DNA of 64,000 nucleotides from Siminovitchia thermophila (GTDB lineage: Bacteria > Bacillota > Bacilli > Bacillales > Bacillaceae_C): contig NZ_JAFBFH010000005.1 of assembly GCF_016909185.1 (NCBI RefSeq), forward strand, positions 62,001-126,000, in the 5' to 3' direction. Made by a program: the position numbers and the translations under genes. Shown piece by piece: positions 36,358 to 44,989 of the stretch; positions within the stretch are counted from its first letter, which is position 1, and the number at the start of each line of letters is the position of its first letter. The notes below the pieces were generated by a model. It searched no databases, was not told where the DNA came from, and saw only the letters and a list, made by a program, of their open reading frames with translations.

Positions 36358-36580
36358 AGTGGATGGTAAGTCCCAAAAGCCGCCAGTAAATCAAAAAAAT
36401 GGCGAGTAATTACCTGGAATCGGCTAGTAAATCAAAACAGTGGATAGTAATCTCGAAGAGTCGCGAGTAAATCAAAAAAGTGGATAGTAATCTCGAAGAG
36501 TCGCGAGTAAATCAAAACAGTGGATAGTAATCCCCAAGAGTCGCGAGTAAACCCCAAAAAAGACGAGTAAATCCAAAAGT
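36358..36580. repeat. tandem array 3 (40-bp unit made of two 20-bp halves)
   Basis: About five copies of GCGAGTAAATCAAAACAGTG / GATAGTAATCTCGAAGAGTC. Entry (AGAGAAAGTGGATGGTAA) and exit (AAAAAAGACGAGTAAATCC) modules are shared with array 2, so the two arrays are one element family. Confidence 0.9.
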
Positions 36581-36630
36581 ATGAATGGATTCGCCGTGTT
36601 TAATTTTCGGGGGGTTTGTCGACAGTCTGA

Positions 36631-36652
36631 GGACCCGTTTGGGTCCTTTTTT
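36631..36652 (+). terminator. terminator after array 3, second copy of the duplicated stem
   Basis: GGACCC-GTTT-GGGTCC followed by TTTTTT. It is the same stem and loop as at 36326-36343, now with the T-run. Confidence 0.8.
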
Positions 36653-36972
36653 CATTTAAATGGTCGGCTTAAATCGGATGGGATTACGAAAAAGCTTTAC
36701 CTTAGTGAAGAGTTGCTGATTGAGTCCATCGTCGTCCAGGGAATTCCGGTGCCAGCGGCCAGATCACAAAAGGGAAGCGAAAGCTTTTTCCGAGGATATG
36801 GAATCGAAGACGGCCATGGAAGGCTGACTTTTATGCTGGAGGTGATTTTTATTTCTTCGGCGCTCTTTGAAAAAATGTCGTACGATTCATCAACTTCAGT
36901 AGTTTTCCCCATCTGGCCAGCCTTCCCGCTCTTTATTTTTATCACGACACCCCCCGTAGTGATTTTGGAGCA
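36653..36972. other. unassigned intergenic stretch
   Basis: Open frames exist on both strands (131 codons plus, 94 codons minus). Neither has a ribosome site or recognisable protein character, and the plus frame starts inside the repeat array. I treat the stretch as non-coding or decayed. Confidence 0.4.
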
Positions 36973-37017
36973 TTGACGCACATATTGTTTTTTATTATAG
37001 TTTATGGGGTCAACTAT
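36973..37017 (+). promoter_or_regulatory. promoter and probable MarR operator
   Basis: TTGACG (36973) and TATAGT (36996) are 17 bp apart. The inverted repeat ATAGTT-N9-AACTAT (36997-37017) overlaps the -10 box, as expected for autorepression by the MarR protein encoded next. Confidence 0.6.
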
Positions 37018-37037
37018 TTAGGGGGGATGTCCTAACC

Positions 37038-37487
37038 ATGGAAATCAATCAACGAATTTTTGAGCGATTTATGAATATTATGCTTTCTGGAAGAAAAGGG
37101 ATGTCTACGCTTGTTTCAGAACAGCTTTTAAAAGACTATTCTATTGAACAATTTACACTTATCCAACAGGTTTACAAGCTTGGCACCATTCGGGTTTCAG
37201 AACTTGCCGAGTTGCTGTACGTACATAAAAGTGCCGTGACGGTTCGTGCGGATAAACTTGTAAAAAAAGGATTGCTTATCCGGGAACGGGACATCGAAGA
37301 CCGTAGAAGTGTCTATTTGCGACTTTCTGAGGCGGGCGTTGAATACTACGAAACGATGGAAAATAAAATCAACGAGTTTGTTGAAACGATTGTAAAAGAT
37401 ATTCCAAAAGATGAAATGGAGCGTTTTCTGCAAGTTTTTGAAAAAATTGCCTATCACATCGAGAATTACAGGGGGGAAAAAACATGA
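37038..37487 (+). CDS. MarR-family regulator (YdgG-like)
   Basis: A 149-residue winged-helix protein with IRVSELAELLYVHKSAVTVRADKLVKKGL and the wing RERDIEDRRSVYLRLSEAG. It overlaps the following MMPL gene (ATGA) and mirrors the Bacillus subtilis ydgG-ydgH pair. A palindrome at its own -10 box suggests autorepression relieved by a lipophilic compound. Confidence 0.9.
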   Translation: MEINQRIFERFMNIMLSGRKGMSTLVSEQLLKDYSIEQFTLIQQVYKLGTIRVSELAELLYVHKSAVTVRADKLVKKGLLIRERDIEDRRSVYLRLSEAGVEYYETMENKINEFVETIVKDIPKDEMERFLQVFEKIAYHIENYRGEKT

Positions 37488-40400
37488 GAACGGTCTTGCG
37501 TCTGAGATGGCTCGTCTTGGCTGCTTGGATAGTTTGCGCGATAGCATTAGTCGTATTTGCGCCGAATATGAATCAACTTGTCCGGGAAAAAGGCCAGTTG
37601 ACAATTGCGGACGGATATCCGTCAACGGTGGCGGCAGATATATTGGCCAAACACTCACCTAAAGAAAAAGGGGGCGAGTCATTTATCGCCGTTTTTCATA
37701 GCAATGACACATTTTCCGAGGGGCAGCTTTCAAATATTGCGTCCACTATCGATTCACTCGACCAGAAAAAAAGTGAATTAGGGATCAGTGAAATCACGAC
37801 CCACTTTCAAGACAAGGACTTATCGGACCAGCTTGTCTCCAAAGAAAAGAATACAGTCATTGCATTGCTCGATGTGAAGATTGGGGACGAGGAAATAAAG
37901 GATGTGCGCAAGCGTCTTGATCAGGAGATCAGTACAGCCGATGTGGAAACGTACATGACTGGAAATGCGCTCATCAACGAAGATGTCATTATCAGTTCAG
38001 AAAAAGGGCTGAAAAAAACAGAAATCATTACCGTTATTTTCATTATGGCCGTTCTTCTGTTAGTATTTCGCTCCGCTGTGGCTCCGTTTATTCCGCTTTT
38101 AACAGTTGGGATGACGTATTTGGCTAGTTCGTCGATCGTTGCCTTTTTAGTAGATCGGCTCGACTTTCCGGTTTCCAATTTTACACAGACATTCATGGTG
38201 GCGGTGCTTTTCGGAATTGGAACTGATTATTGTATTTTGTTGCTAAGCCGTTATAAGGAGGAGCTTTCGAACGGGCAGGATATTTATTCCGCCATTGTCG
38301 CAACTTACAAAACGGCTGGAAAAACGGTTGTATACAGCGCCATTGCCGTCATGATCGGTTTTGCGTCAATCGGGTTTGCTTCATTTAAACTTTATCAATC
38401 GGCAGCAGGGGTAGCGGTCGGCGTTTTTGTGCTTTTGATTGCCCTATTTACGATCGTTCCTTTTTTCATGGCGACCTTGAAAAAAGCTCTTTTCTGGCCG
38501 GTGAAAAAAAATATTTCTCATAAAGAAAGTAGATTATGGGGCTGGATGGGAAACCTCGCGATTACAAGACCGCTTGTTGCCCTTGGTATCGTTTCCTTTT
38601 TCACCGTTCCGCTTCTTGTAAGCTATGACGGCGAACTTTCATTTAATTCATTGGATGAAATCGGCGATGAGTATGACTCCGTCAAAGGATTCAACATTGT
38701 TGAGGATAATTTTGGTCCTGGCGAAATGATGCCGGTTCAACTCGTCATTGAAAATGACGATCCGATGAAACCAAAAGAGTATTTAACCTTGATTGAGTCG
38801 CTCGGAAATGATTTGGAAAAGCTTGAACACGTGGAAAAAGTCCGCAGTGTCACAAGGCCGACAGGTGATAAACTGGAAGAGTTGTATGTGAAAAAGCAAG
38901 CCGATCAACTCGGCGAAGGGATCGGTGAAGGAACAGAAGGCATCTCGAAAATCAAAGATGGCTTAAATGAGGCCGCTACTTCGATTAAGGATTCCAAACC
39001 AGAGTTGGATAAGGCAACCGGCGGGATTGGCGAGTTGCAAGAAGGCACGAAAGAATTGCAGTCCGGTGTCGGTCAACTGCAAACGGCGCTGGGTGCCATC
39101 GAAAATGGAATTCGCCAGGGAACAGATGGCGCTGGTGAGTTGAAAAAAGGGGCGGCTGAAGCAAGTCAAAAGGCCGCGGAACTTCAGGCGGGAACGAAAG
39201 AACTGCTGGGGGGATATGAGCAGGCTCAAACGGGTTTGGCGCAATTAAGCTCTGAATATGGGAAAATACCGTCGACTTTGGAAGGGGCACAAAATCAGCT
39301 CATGTCGTTGGAAGAGCCGCTCGGAAAACTAGCGCAAAATCACCCGGAAATCATTAACGATCCAAATTTCGCCGAGATTCAGTCCATTGTGGAGAATGCG
39401 ACAAAGCAGGTTGCGATTGCCGGAGGAACGGTTTCTGCTCTCAATGGCGAGTTGGAAAAAGTGAGAACGGGTCTTGCAACGGCAAACAGCCAACTAACAA
39501 GGATAGTAGAAGGCTTGGGCCAATTTTCTTCGGGTTTAAAAGAAATAGAGAACGGTTTGAAGGAACTGGAGTCAGGTTTGGGAGCCGCTGCTTCTGGCCA
39601 AAAGCAAGTTGTCGATGAAATCCCGGCCATTGCATCGGGAATGGGGGAAATTGCTAGTGGTCAGGAACAACTTCGTTCTGGCTTTGGTCAAATGGGAAAC
39701 CAATTGGATGAATTAAGCGACGGGTTATCCGCCAGCAGTGAAGGTCTTGAAGAAATAGAAGGTGGATTAGGCGAAGCGAAACAGCACTTGTCCAATTTGG
39801 CAAAAGACACCGACATACAGCAGTCGGGAATTTATATTCCGGACCAATTGTTGACAGACAAGGAATTCCAGCGCGTGTTTGATATATACATGTCCGGGGA
39901 TGGTAAAATGACAACAATTGACGTGGTCCTTGATTCCAACCCATATGCGAAGCAATCGATGACGATGCTTTCTGATATTGAAGATACGATTCAAAATGCC
40001 GTTAAAGACACGAAACTGGAACAGGCCAACATCGGTATCGGCGGCGTAACGAGCATGAACAGGGATCTCGAGTCCATGTCTGATGCGGACTATTCAAAAA
40101 CCGTCATGTTTATGATGGCCGGAATCGTCGTCATTTTAATCATTTTACTGCGGTCGCTCGTTATGCCGATTTATATCATTGCTTCGCTGCTATTAACCTA
40201 TTATTCATCAATCGCGATGACGGAAGTGATTTTTGTCAACATTCTTGGATATCCGGGAATCAACTGGGTTACACCATTTTTCGGGTTCGTCATTTTGATT
40301 GCCCTTGGCGTAGACTATTCTATCTTTTTGATGGACCGCTTTTCCGAATACAAAGAGCTGGACGTGAAAACAGGCATTATGCTCGCTATGAAAAATATGG

Positions 40401-40615
40401 GTACGGTCATCATCAGTGCTGCCATTATTTTAGCGGGCACCTTTGCGGCAATGCTGCCATCAGGCGTCTTGTCCATGCTGCAAATAGCCACATTAGTACT
40501 GACAGGACTACTGTTTTACGCTTTAATCGTCCTGCCGCTATTTGTACCAGTACTCATCAACCTGTTGGGAAAAGCAAACTGGTGGCCTTTTATACCGCGT
40601 AAAAGCGATCAGTAA
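37484..40615 (+). CDS. MMPL/RND-family membrane transporter (YdgH-like)
   Basis: A 1043-residue protein with an N-terminal helix, a five- to six-helix RND core near residues 175-345, and a second core near 865-1030 (GVDYSIFLMDRFSEY). Between the cores lies a long extracytoplasmic region with coiled-coil heptad-like repeats (ELQSGVGQL, GLKELESGL, ELSDGLSASSEGL) at about 485-780. This rod-like insert also occurs in YhgE/Pip-type proteins. Likely an exporter of lipids or toxic hydrophobic compounds under control of the coupled MarR protein. The substrate is unknown. Confidence 0.9.
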   Translation: MRTVLRLRWLVLAAWIVCAIALVVFAPNMNQLVREKGQLTIADGYPSTVAADILAKHSPKEKGGESFIAVFHSNDTFSEGQLSNIASTIDSLDQKKSELGISEITTHFQDKDLSDQLVSKEKNTVIALLDVKIGDEEIKDVRKRLDQEISTADVETYMTGNALINEDVIISSEKGLKKTEIITVIFIMAVLLLVFRSAVAPFIPLLTVGMTYLASSSIVAFLVDRLDFPVSNFTQTFMVAVLFGIGTDYCILLLSRYKEELSNGQDIYSAIVATYKTAGKTVVYSAIAVMIGFASIGFASFKLYQSAAGVAVGVFVLLIALFTIVPFFMATLKKALFWPVKKNISHKESRLWGWMGNLAITRPLVALGIVSFFTVPLLVSYDGELSFNSLDEIGDEYDSVKGFNIVEDNFGPGEMMPVQLVIENDDPMKPKEYLTLIESLGNDLEKLEHVEKVRSVTRPTGDKLEELYVKKQADQLGEGIGEGTEGISKIKDGLNEAATSIKDSKPELDKATGGIGELQEGTKELQSGVGQLQTALGAIENGIRQGTDGAGELKKGAAEASQKAAELQAGTKELLGGYEQAQTGLAQLSSEYGKIPSTLEGAQNQLMSLEEPLGKLAQNHPEIINDPNFAEIQSIVENATKQVAIAGGTVSALNGELEKVRTGLATANSQLTRIVEGLGQFSSGLKEIENGLKELESGLGAAASGQKQVVDEIPAIASGMGEIASGQEQLRSGFGQMGNQLDELSDGLSASSEGLEEIEGGLGEAKQHLSNLAKDTDIQQSGIYIPDQLLTDKEFQRVFDIYMSGDGKMTTIDVVLDSNPYAKQSMTMLSDIEDTIQNAVKDTKLEQANIGIGGVTSMNRDLESMSDADYSKTVMFMMAGIVVILIILLRSLVMPIYIIASLLLTYYSSIAMTEVIFVNILGYPGINWVTPFFGFVILIALGVDYSIFLMDRFSEYKELDVKTGIMLAMKNMGTVIISAAIILAGTFAAMLPSGVLSMLQIATLVLTGLLFYALIVLPLFVPVLINLLGKANWWPFIPRKSDQ

Positions 40616-40621
40616 CATACT

Positions 40622-40654
40622 GAACCGGGAGGCAGTGGCCTCCCGGTTTTTTTT
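40622..40654 (+). terminator. terminator of the MarR-MMPL operon
   Basis: AACCGGGAGG and CCTCCCGGTT form a perfect 10-bp stem, followed by a run of eight T. Confidence 0.95.
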
Positions 40655-40748
40655 GAGGGCGTTTAACCCGCTTGCGAAAAACTAACGGCAAACGGAACCC
40701 TCGCGCAAGGGAGGGGGAGCTACCCGTTGATTCGTGAAGGGAGGAAGC

Positions 40749-41031
40749 TACCCGCGTATAGGGGAATTTACCCGCGTATAGAAGGAGCTTACCCGCGCAT
40801 AGGCGGAATTTACCCGCGTATAGAAGGAAATACCCGCGTATAGGAGAAACTTACCCGCGTATAGGAGGAACTTACCCGCGTATAGGGGAGCTTACCCGCG
40901 TATAGGGGAATTTACCCGCGTATAGGGGAGCTTACCCGCGTATAGAAGGAAATACCCGCGTATAGGAGAAACTTACCCGCATATAGAAGGAAATACCCGC
41001 ATATAGGCGGAACTTACCCGCGTATAGGAGT
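40749..41031. repeat. tandem array 4 (20-bp unit TACCCGCGTATAG)
   Basis: Fourteen copies of a 17-21 bp unit with invariant core TACCCGCRTATAG and variable G/A-rich linkers (GGGAGCT, AAGGAAA, GAGAAACT). It lies between the MMPL terminator and a convergent hydrolase gene. Units are contiguous with no unique spacers, so it is not a CRISPR. Confidence 0.93.
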
Positions 41032-41109
41032 AAAATTCCCCGTGGATTAACAGAAATCCTCGCATTTGATCGATGGGACACGCTCAGAGTGTCATCCGGT
41101 CTTTTGTTC

Positions 41110-41739
41110 TTACAGGCTCTCTATAAAGCTTAAAATTTTTTGGTGAAAGTATTGGTGTCCTTTGCTGTTAGGGTGCAGTCCGTCTGGCATAAAATTTGAA
41201 AGAAAGTCGGGGTTTTTTACATAGATTCCGCCTTCCCGGTACATATCTTTGACGGGGATGCCGCAGAGTGCGGCGGTTTCCTTGATCGCTTCGACATATT
41301 GGTCCAGCGTTTCGCCACGGCTGTTAAACTCCCCTTCGTTTTCCCGCCAGCGCGGCAACGGGGTGATCACGCTTAATTGTTTGGTCGGGTATTTCTGGAT
41401 CAGTGCTTGCAAGAATATGTCCAAGGCGCCGTAAAAAGTATCATTCGTGGCATCCCCAAATTCTCCAAGCGGCTTCTTTCCCAGTCTGAAGTCATTTGTT
41501 CCGCCAAAAACTGTCACATAGTCGACATCCAAAGGAGTTCGCATAAGCCGTTCTAAAAATGTTTCTTCCGTTGTGTAGCCCGTTCCTGATAGGCCGTAGT
41601 TGATGACCGTACAGCCTGTCCGTTCCTTGATGTAATCATGGTATTTCTTTGTCTGTGGTGAATGCTTTTGATCCGTTATACTGTCGCCAATTATGAGCCA
41701 TTTCTTTCCGGTCAGGTTGTATCTATGCTTTCTAAACAA
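41110..41739 (-). CDS. SGNH/GDSL-family hydrolase
   Basis: A 209-residue esterase or lipase-like protein. The catalytic serine is S20 in IIGDSIT, oxyanion residues are the SGTGY glycine and N82 (GGTNDF), and the Asp-His pair is D186/H189 in DGLHPNSKGH. It starts at TTG 41739 with GGAGGAG. No signal peptide is seen, so it is probably cytoplasmic. The substrate is unknown. Confidence 0.88.
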   Translation of the reverse strand: MFRKHRYNLTGKKWLIIGDSITDQKHSPQTKKYHDYIKERTGCTVINYGLSGTGYTTEETFLERLMRTPLDVDYVTVFGGTNDFRLGKKPLGEFGDATNDTFYGALDIFLQALIQKYPTKQLSVITPLPRWRENEGEFNSRGETLDQYVEAIKETAALCGIPVKDMYREGGIYVKNPDFLSNFMPDGLHPNSKGHQYFHQKILSFIESL

Positions 41740-41812
41740 GATATAATGCTCCTCCAGTTTCTTGTATTTATTGAGAAAAAATCAGCCCAGAATGTTTTCG
41801 TCTTTCTGAATA

Positions 41813-41928
41813 GGGCTGGGACATAGGTTGAAAGCTGATTGATATTCGTAAAAACCGTGAGAATAAAACCGTTGTGACAAACTTGATTCCATGCGGTTTA
41901 TTCATTTTTACAGGGTATGTCCCGGCCC
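41813..41928. mobile_element. MITE-like element, second family, copy 1
   Basis: 116 bp bounded by GGGCTGGGACATA and its near reverse complement TATGTCCCGGCCC. The interior (TTGAAAGCTGATTGATATTC, GAGAATAAAACCGTTGTG, CATGCGGTTTATTCATTTTTAC) is shared with 42231-42417. Confidence 0.75.
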
Positions 41929-42230
41929 ATTCTTTTATACTTTTCCTGCCCCTTTGCCATTGCTTTTTTATATTTTCATTGTATTTTGGTAAAAAATCAA
42001 TTAATGAGCTCTGTGTGTATATCAATTTCAAAGCTGACACTCTTTATGACTGACGTTCTAAGTTTTCCGCGCTGATAAAACGAAAGCTTTTCAAATAATA
42101 TCCGCCAGGAAGACATTGACTAGGATCTTGCGATATTGCGGGCAAATTCTAGATGCAGTGGGCGTATGCACCATTACATGGAGTGGCGGATGATTGGCTC
42201 TTGCAATGCCCTGCGGCGAAGAAAATGATG
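41929..42230. other. intergenic stretch between two MITE copies
   Basis: About 300 bp without a credible gene or regulatory signal. It may be a remnant left by the repeats on either side. Confidence 0.4.
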
Positions 42231-42417
42231 GGGCTGGGACATAAGTTGAAAGCTAATTGATATTCGTAAAAACCGTGAGAATAAAACCGTTGTGAAATCA
42301 AGGTTTTTCAAACGGTGGTTACCCCTAAAAGTTATATTTTCTACTCTAACTTTCGGGGGTAAGTACCAACTTGATTCCATGCGGTTTATTCATTTTTACG
42401 GGGTTTCTGTCCCCGCT
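42231..42417. mobile_element. MITE-like element, second family, copy 2
   Basis: 187 bp with the same left end and interior as copy 1. It carries about 70 extra bases with an internal dyad (TTACCCCTAAAAGTTA / TAACTTTCGGGGGTAA), and its right end has decayed. Copy 1 could be a deletion derivative of this longer form. The following bases to 42601 show no gene. Confidence 0.7.
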
Positions 42418-42601
42418 CTTATAGAATAGAATAAACTCTTTCTAATAGTCTGTTCCATCACAAAAGCAGAACTGCTTTGAGAGGCTGTAGACTATAGAGT
42501 TTGGAGGCATGGTCGTTCTTTTCGCATTTTCTCAGTTGGAAGCTTAACCTCCGAAAGAATGAGGTGATTCAAAATGGGAGAGTTGAAAAAGAGCAGTTGC
42601 C

Positions 42602-44758
42602 TTAATGGCTTCTGCTCCTTGATTTGGCTTTCTTTTGAAACGGTGCCCACCAATTCAGGTCTCCAAGCAATTTCATCAGAGAGGGCACTAAGACCATCCG
42701 GACGATGGTTGCATCAATAAATATCGCGATGGCAACCGTCACTCCCATCTGTTGGACGGGTACGACTCCGGTAAAAGCGAAGGCCCCAGTAATGACAATC
42801 ATAATGGCTGCCGCGGATGTGATGATTTTACTCGTCGATATCAGGCCTTCAAGCGTAGCCCGATCGTTGTCATGTGTCTTCATATATATTTCGTGAATCC
42901 GTGAAATGAGAAAGACTTCATAGTCCATGCTTAGTCCGAATACGATGCTGAAGGCGAATACTGGAATCATGAGCGCGATGTCTACCGGATGAAAGCCCAA
43001 GTGCCCGCCCTGGAATAACCAAACGACGAGGCCGAATGTACAGCTCAGACTGATGATATTCATGATGATCGCCTTTAATGGAATAAGGACGGACCTGAAG
43101 GCGATAAATAAAATCACATAAGTTGAAATTAAGATAAAAGCAAGGCTGTAAAAAATTTTATCGTAAATTTCATCAAAAATTTCCTGCTGGAATTTCGGAT
43201 GTCCTCCGACAAGAAGCGGGATTTCACCTTGGTCATCACTCCAAGACCTTACCCAGTCTTTTGCTTCTTTGGATGACGTGTCGGTATCCAGTGTCACTTG
43301 AAACAAAGCATCCCCGTCATTTGTTAATTGATCGATGGCAGGGTTTACTTGTTGAGCCATTTCAGGAACGGCGAGTGCGTTGATGATTTCATCTGCGCTT
43401 AAGTCGGTCGCGGAAAAAAACGAGTCTACTTTATTTACGAGCGGATCTTCTTTTAGCTGGTCAACCACTTTTTCCAAGTCTTCCAGCGTTTTCCTGTCAG
43501 TGATTTTTCCCTCAGTTTCTGCTATGACGGGAACCGTCACCTCGTTTTTCGTTTTGAAATGATCCTCAAATGTTTCAAATGCTGTTCTTGCTTCAAAAGT
43601 CTTCGGCAAGGCATCCGCTTCGGGAATGACCAAATTCATTTTTCCAACGGGAAGGGCCCCGGTAATGAGCAGAAGCGAAGCCAGCACAGCCATGATGACA
43701 GGCCGTTTCATAACAAATGTTGCAAAAGCATGCCAAGCGCTCGATTCCTTTTTCTTTTCCCGAAAAATCATCAGTTTATTGATGCGCGGCCCAAGAATGG
43801 AAAGCAAAGCAGGCAAAAAGGTATTCGCGGCCAATACGGATGTGAAGACAACCGCCACTCCTGCCAATGCAACAGCCTGAAAAACACCTACTTCGATGAA
43901 TAACATGCCGATCATGCCCAGAAGCACGCACAGGCCGGAGAAGATAATCGTTCTTCCGGAAGTCGCCACTGTTTTGATAATGGCTTCTTCAACAGGCTGT
44001 GTCGTCAGTTCCTCCCTAAAACGGTTTACAAACAATAGGGCGAAGTCGATTCCAAGGGCAAGCCCGATCATCGGAGCGACGTTTAGCACAAAAATCGATA
44101 AATCCATTGTGTTCCCGGTAAAATAAAGCAATCCCATAGAGAAAATGACGCTTACAAATCCGGTCAGAAGCGGGATGATAGCTGCGACGAGCCCTCTAAA
44201 AGCCAAAAGCAACACAATCAGGGCAATTGGAATGCCAATTAATTCAGCCCGGACGAGGTCGTCCTGCGCGGCTTTGCTCATGTCTTCCTCAATGACATGC
44301 CCGCCTGTCAAGCTGGCCTTAAACTGTTTATCGTCTTTTAGTTTATCGCGAACATCCGATATTTGTCCGCTCATTTCATTTTTTTCTTCATCCAGGGAAA
44401 GAAGCGCGTATGCCACATTGTCTTTCATCATTTCCGGATGTTCCAGCGGCGAGCGGTTTAAGTCAACATCTTCTACTTTTTTGACTTCTTTTAGTGTATT
44501 TTCAATATAGGCGGCGAAATTTTCGGATTTCCCTGTATCTTTTTTTTCAAATAATAAGATAGTGGATGATTGGGGAATGTCAAATTCTTTTTCAAGCTTA
44601 TTTTCTACTTCATTATACATGCCGTTATATTCAAATCCGCTTCCCTCCAAAACAGATGGGAGCTTTAATGCAAAAAATCCGAAAACAGCTGTGATAACGA
44701 TCCAAGCAAACAATACTAGTTTTCTTTGTTTATAAATAAAGGAACCGAATTTTTCCAT
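42602..44758 (-). CDS. ydfJ: MMPL-family transporter (YdfJ-like)
   Basis: A 718-residue RND-type membrane protein with two six-helix cores (around 175-340 and 520-700), each preceded by an extracytoplasmic loop. Motifs include GLALGIDFALLFVNRFREEL and VFGLSMDYEVFLISRIHE, matching Bacillus YdfJ in size and layout. ATG 44758 is preferred over a TTG one codon earlier. Unlike the 37484 transporter it lacks the coiled-coil insert and has no adjacent regulator. Likely an exporter of lipophilic compounds. Confidence 0.9.
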   Translation of the reverse strand: MEKFGSFIYKQRKLVLFAWIVITAVFGFFALKLPSVLEGSGFEYNGMYNEVENKLEKEFDIPQSSTILLFEKKDTGKSENFAAYIENTLKEVKKVEDVDLNRSPLEHPEMMKDNVAYALLSLDEEKNEMSGQISDVRDKLKDDKQFKASLTGGHVIEEDMSKAAQDDLVRAELIGIPIALIVLLLAFRGLVAAIIPLLTGFVSVIFSMGLLYFTGNTMDLSIFVLNVAPMIGLALGIDFALLFVNRFREELTTQPVEEAIIKTVATSGRTIIFSGLCVLLGMIGMLFIEVGVFQAVALAGVAVVFTSVLAANTFLPALLSILGPRINKLMIFREKKKESSAWHAFATFVMKRPVIMAVLASLLLITGALPVGKMNLVIPEADALPKTFEARTAFETFEDHFKTKNEVTVPVIAETEGKITDRKTLEDLEKVVDQLKEDPLVNKVDSFFSATDLSADEIINALAVPEMAQQVNPAIDQLTNDGDALFQVTLDTDTSSKEAKDWVRSWSDDQGEIPLLVGGHPKFQQEIFDEIYDKIFYSLAFILISTYVILFIAFRSVLIPLKAIIMNIISLSCTFGLVVWLFQGGHLGFHPVDIALMIPVFAFSIVFGLSMDYEVFLISRIHEIYMKTHDNDRATLEGLISTSKIITSAAAIMIVITGAFAFTGVVPVQQMGVTVAIAIFIDATIVRMVLVPSLMKLLGDLNWWAPFQKKAKSRSRSH

Positions 44759-44941
44759 CAATGATCCTCGCTCTTCTCTTTTTTACTCATTTGGAAGAAT
44801 GAATCCGTCCATCGGATGCTCTATGTATAGAATACCATTACTTACATCTTTCCTGTTTCGGTTTTCATAAAACTTCTATGTCAAATGTTTGATAAAAAGC
44901 TTCCTTTGCCGCAAACCGGATGAAGAAAAGAAGACAGCAAA

Positions 44942-44989
44942 TAAAAAAAGAATCAGTCTGCCGTTTCTTGACGGCGAAAGGCTGATTCT
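44942..44989 (-). terminator. terminator of the SulP gene, overlapping its 3' end
   Basis: On the minus strand GAATCAG-CT-CGCCGT pairs with ACGGC-AG-CTGATTC, then TTTTTTTATTT. The stem includes the last codons of the permease gene. Confidence 0.8.

Noticed and set aside
36581-36976. 131-codon open frame
   Set aside because: It starts in array 3, contains a terminator hairpin, lacks a ribosome site and has no recognisable protein character.
40749-41031. CRISPR-like appearance of the TACCCGCGTATAG array
   Set aside because: Units are contiguous with 4-8 bp variable linkers, no unique spacers and no cas genes.
42418-42601. Small frame starting near 42574 with a GAGGTG site
   Set aside because: Too short and runs into the convergent MMPL gene. 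No recognisable protein.
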